From Adineta vaga (Eukaryota; Rotifera), in the NCBI GenBank assembly GCA_021613535.1, contig CP075494.1:9548001-9612000 (forward strand): a DNA stretch of 64,000 nucleotides, read 5' to 3'. Positions 60,702-64,000 of the stretch are shown one piece after another. The position numbers and the translations under genes were made by a program. A model generated the notes under the pieces. The model was not told the origin of the DNA. It did no database searches and was given only the letters and a program-made list of their open reading frames with translations. Each line of letters starts with the position of its first letter. The first letter of the stretch is position 1.

Positions 60702-62038
60702 TAGAATAACACCTAAAAAAAGAACTTCAATTCTGAAAGCATAGATTTTACATTTTTATTCTCGAACATTTATGCTTCTTTACAATCAGAAAGAAGCTGA
60801 TATTCAATCCGCGTTTTTTTTATATACGTCAGAACTATAGCGATGTAAGCTTAAGTAAATATTTGAATATACATATAAAGGTTTTATTGTCGAGTTATTT
60901 ACAGATGAAGAAAAACGCTCAATCAATGAATATGCAGAACTTACTTTGATTTTTATTATCGATATATATATTGTGGATAAAAATTACATTGTTGTCGATC
61001 GAAATTGTTTGTATTAAGAAGAGAGATATGAATGTGGTTATAGCTTACCATATGAATGAAGGAATGAGTAAGAACGTTGAGTTTTACTCTATAATAAACG
61101 AAAAGATGACATGGAAGAAAAAAAAACCAGAGAACAACAAAGAATTGACGGCAAATAATGCTATGTAAATGAGACTCGACGAACGACAGGAAGAAAAAGA
61201 AGAATTATGAAGAAAGAAAGAAAAAAAAGAGGTTAAAGAATGAAAAGCTCGTAGGCATCGTTTAGTAACACTTTAGAACACCTAAATTTATTTTCCTCTA
61301 TATACACAATTCATAGACATATTATAAGATCTTTATATTTTCATGATGGCTAGTAATAAATGTAACGTTATTTTTATTGAAAACAGTTGTTTGAGTAATA
61401 TAGATGCCATTGATAAATATTTTTCTTCCTAAGTTGTAATGGATTGTTCTATAGATTTAACAATTACTATAGGATTCTATTTGATAATGAATAAAACAAC
61501 GAATACTTACATATCCAGTGTTGCATTTTTTACCATGGTAAGAGACGTGAAGTTTTTTAAGTTATTTTCATAATAATAATCAGTGGATCATATATTCGTT
61601 CTGTTCTTATAAAAATCTTCTTACCATTTTCATAATCCCTTTTGTACTTTTTCGCCGCTTCGAGTCCTTTGAGTAAATGTACGAATTATCGCATTAAATT
61701 AAAAGCTATGCGGAAAAATACTTGCACAAATGAAATAATCAATATCAATCATGCCAGTGTGTGAAAAGAACCTAAATGTAAACGATTGATTTGATTTGCT
61801 TGATGAATTATTTTAATTTAAGAGATTTTGTTACAATTTTCAAATACTACATAATTTGAAACATAAATGCAATAATTTATTATTATTTTTTTCTTGTTTC
61901 GCTATTGAAAAGATTTCACTATGAAACATAAATCTTTCGTTCGATAAAAAAAAAGTATATATCCTTGAAATTGATAATAATCATATCACGAGACAAGAGA
62001 ACAAAAAAGAAGTTTTTATCGATTTTTTCAATCAACTT
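60702..62038. other. Spacer between tektin and fucosyltransferase
   Basis: AT-rich. On the minus strand TTTTTTTAG (60712-60720) lies 10 nt before the fucosyltransferase ATG, a potential acceptor. Purine-rich block at 61180-61230. No coding signal seen. Confidence 0.45.
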
Positions 62039-63636
62039 TTATGCATTATAACCAAGTAGACGTTGTACACTTGGATATCGCATTCGAACTGGCATACATT
62101 TTTGTTGATCGATATAGAGAGTATTTTTTTTCATTTCGATTTCTTTTACTAACATCTGATGATCATCATGAAGTTTCTTTAAATTTGATTCTGTTTCACG
62201 TAATTCACCAGTAAGACTATCAATTGATTGTGATAATTGATAAACTTCACCAATTAAACTAGAATAAGCATAAGAATAGATAGTTTTCTTGATAATTTCT
62301 ATTTATTTACTGATCTTGTGCTGGATCATGACAGGATTCAATACCAGGTCGAGCACGTCGATCATTAAGACGAGTTTGTGCTACTTTAAGAGGTGCTTCT
62401 TTTGCACGTATGGATGCACGAAGTGTATCAATCTTTTTCTCAGTTTCCGCTACAGCTTTTAATGTCTAAATTCATATGAATTATCAGTATGTTTTCATAC
62501 CGAAATTGATTATAATGATCTATTACCTCACGCATATTATAGATCATTTTCTGCATAGCATCCGATATTTCTGCAATACGTCGACCAAATTCAGTTTCGA
62601 CTACATCAGCTTGTTCACGCATATCACGTGAAATATCAGCAAGGATACTATCAATGAGTGAACGTAATTGTATTGAAGCCATCAATTGATTTTGACCATT
62701 CACAATATTATCATGAGAATTTTGTGCCCAAGATTCAGGTGTCGATTGACTGAAAATGATTAGTATGCAATAGTAAAATTAGTTACTGCAAAAACAAGAT
62801 TTACTTGTCATAATGTCGAGCAACACCTGGATAGAACATAATATCAACATCTTCATTACGGCGATTTGTTGCTTTAGCATCAGCAACTGCTGCTTCCCAT
62901 TTATTGCTCCAATCCATTTCAAGATTTTGTTTGGCGTTACGATTAGCTCTGGTTTCAGGAAAAAATTGTATTATTTGAACGATTACAATGTATAATGAGC
63001 ATGAGCATATTTACCTAATTTGTTGTTCAGCAGTCATAATTGTTTGACGCAAGAGATTTTGTATATTATTAATGATTTCTACTTCTTTCATAAGAGCGAT
63101 ATCAACTGGATCATGAACACGATCTTCTCCATAACGACGTTCTCGATTAGTTAAACATTCAGTAGCTATATGGAGGGGAGCTTCTGTAGCATCTAATGAG
63201 TTAGTTAAACGTTTCTTTTGTGCAACAAGCAGATCAGTTTCATTTCGTACATCTTCAATCATTCGATTAAGTTCGAATTTCCAAAAATTAACATCATGTA
63301 AACTATAAAACAAAAACGAACATCGCGATATATAAAATTATTTCAAAGACAAACTTTTCAGAATAGAACTAACCGTTGTTGTAATTTTTTCGTTGATAAT
63401 GCTTGTGTTTGGTGGGATAGTGCAAGTGTTTCATTTTCCGTTCGAGTTGCTTGCCAACGTTGTTTTTCTGCTTCATCACGATCAGTAAATGTTTGATAAT
63501 ATTTTGCATAATTATTTTCATGCCATTCATTTGGATTATATTTATTCGAACGAAAACCAACGGTAGATACGCCTATACTTGATCCTGTTTGTCCACGATA
63601 ACTTGGATCGAATTCATACTTTTCTGTTGCTAACAT
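62039..63636 (-). CDS. TEKT4: Tektin, ciliary doublet filament protein (tektin-4-like)
   Basis: Coiled-coil filament protein in the lumen of axonemal doublets. Six exons, all joins in phase. Start at ATG 63636 (MLATEKYEFDPSYRGQTG); the frame is open three codons more. Signatures: WHENNYAKYYQTFTDRDEAE, LHDVNFWKFELNRMIEDVRN and ETDLLVAQKKRLTNSLDATE, RRYGEDRVHDPVDIALMKEV (tektin-4 style linker) and the C-terminal tektin nonapeptide region, here RRARPGIESCHDPAQD instead of the usual RPNVELCRD. The end KCMPVRMRYPSVQRLLGYNA is typical. Fits a ciliated animal. Paralogue assignment (tektin 4) is tentative. Confidence 0.92.
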
Positions 63637-64000
63637 TTCTATCAAATATGTAATACTAAATTAACTGATTAGTTAGAAAAGAAATAAGATTATTTAACTT
63701 TTTTCCTTGAAAAAGACTTATCGCACAAATATTTTCAATTGACGTCACTAAGTAACAGACTTTCAAAACAAAGAGAGTGATAAAATACTATTACTCCATA
63801 TTCCGATGACATCTACACATTTCCAAAAAGTTTCGGAACTATATATTTTTCATTATCGAACAGGAGAATAAATAATATATAAATTCGAGAGAATAAATAA
63901 CAAAAAACGGTAAAAGAATGTGAGATTAGATATGAATATATGATCTTTTTATGTATTGTCTTAATTGTGGATGGATTTTAATTTTTATCTTTAGTTCAAG
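63637..64000. other. Upstream region of tektin gene, window edge
   Basis: AT-rich; on the minus strand TTAATTTAG lies just upstream of the tektin start and could be an acceptor of a leader intron or trans-splice. No coding signal. Confidence 0.4.

Overview
The window is nuclear DNA from a small, gene-dense, AT-rich animal genome. Genes lie on both strands, most introns are about 45-70 nt with GT..AG ends, and exons read cleanly through conserved animal families. Three things point to a bdelloid rotifer (Rotaria/Adineta type): an intronless ADP-ribosyltransferase-TPR gene of the kind expanded in bdelloids, a soluble App1-type (DUF2183) phosphatase, and 3' splice-site signals sitting directly before several start codons. 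The last is what spliced-leader trans-splicing, known in bdelloids, would leave. The species assignment is inference; no database was searched.

Layout. 0.36-3.4 kb: soluble guanylate cyclase beta. 3.9-7.2 kb: TMEM41B and GEN1, head to tail and 93 nt apart. 7.2-9.7 kb: spacer with a coding-like relic. 9.7-16.4 kb: Jupiter/JPT-like gene, PAN3, and an unknown gene. 16.4-19.1 kb: spacer with a dispersed repeat and exon-like islands. 19.1-21.1 kb: RBM24/38-type RNA-binding protein. 22.1-24.2 kb: ART-TPR. 25.0-28.0 kb: SRPK. 29.6-32.0 kb (minus): stomatin with two candidate first exons. 33.7-36.2 kb: LRRC74-like protein. 37.2-38.1 kb: VGLL4 with three TEAD-binding-like motifs. 38.4-39.3 kb: unknown gene. 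40.0-41.1 kb (minus): secreted Hint-domain protein. 41.5-49.1 kb: LMBRD1, MZT2 and Raptor, head to tail. 49.9-50.7 kb (minus): TP53I11. 50.7-53.6 kb: spacer with a TATA-type promoter and a cryptic exon. 53.6-57.1 kb: MRPL4 (+), SDHAF2 and TMEM65 (both -), all mitochondrial. 57.3-58.8 kb: App1-like protein. 59.2-60.7 kb (minus): GT10 fucosyltransferase. 62.0-63.6 kb (minus): tektin.

There is no single dominating novel system. The most interesting signals are: candidate trans-spliced gene pairs and a triplet; two apparent frameshifts in otherwise intact essential genes (TMEM41B and Raptor); a three-TDU VGLL4; a prenylation-type guanylate cyclase with changed catalytic residues; microexons of 12 and 18 nt; alternative stomatin first exons; and isolated exon-like islands in the spacers. 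LMBRD1 (lysosomal) and Raptor (mTORC1) are neighbours, but a functional link is only speculation. Gene spans below run from start codon to stop codon; exon joins were read by eye from splice sites and reading frame.
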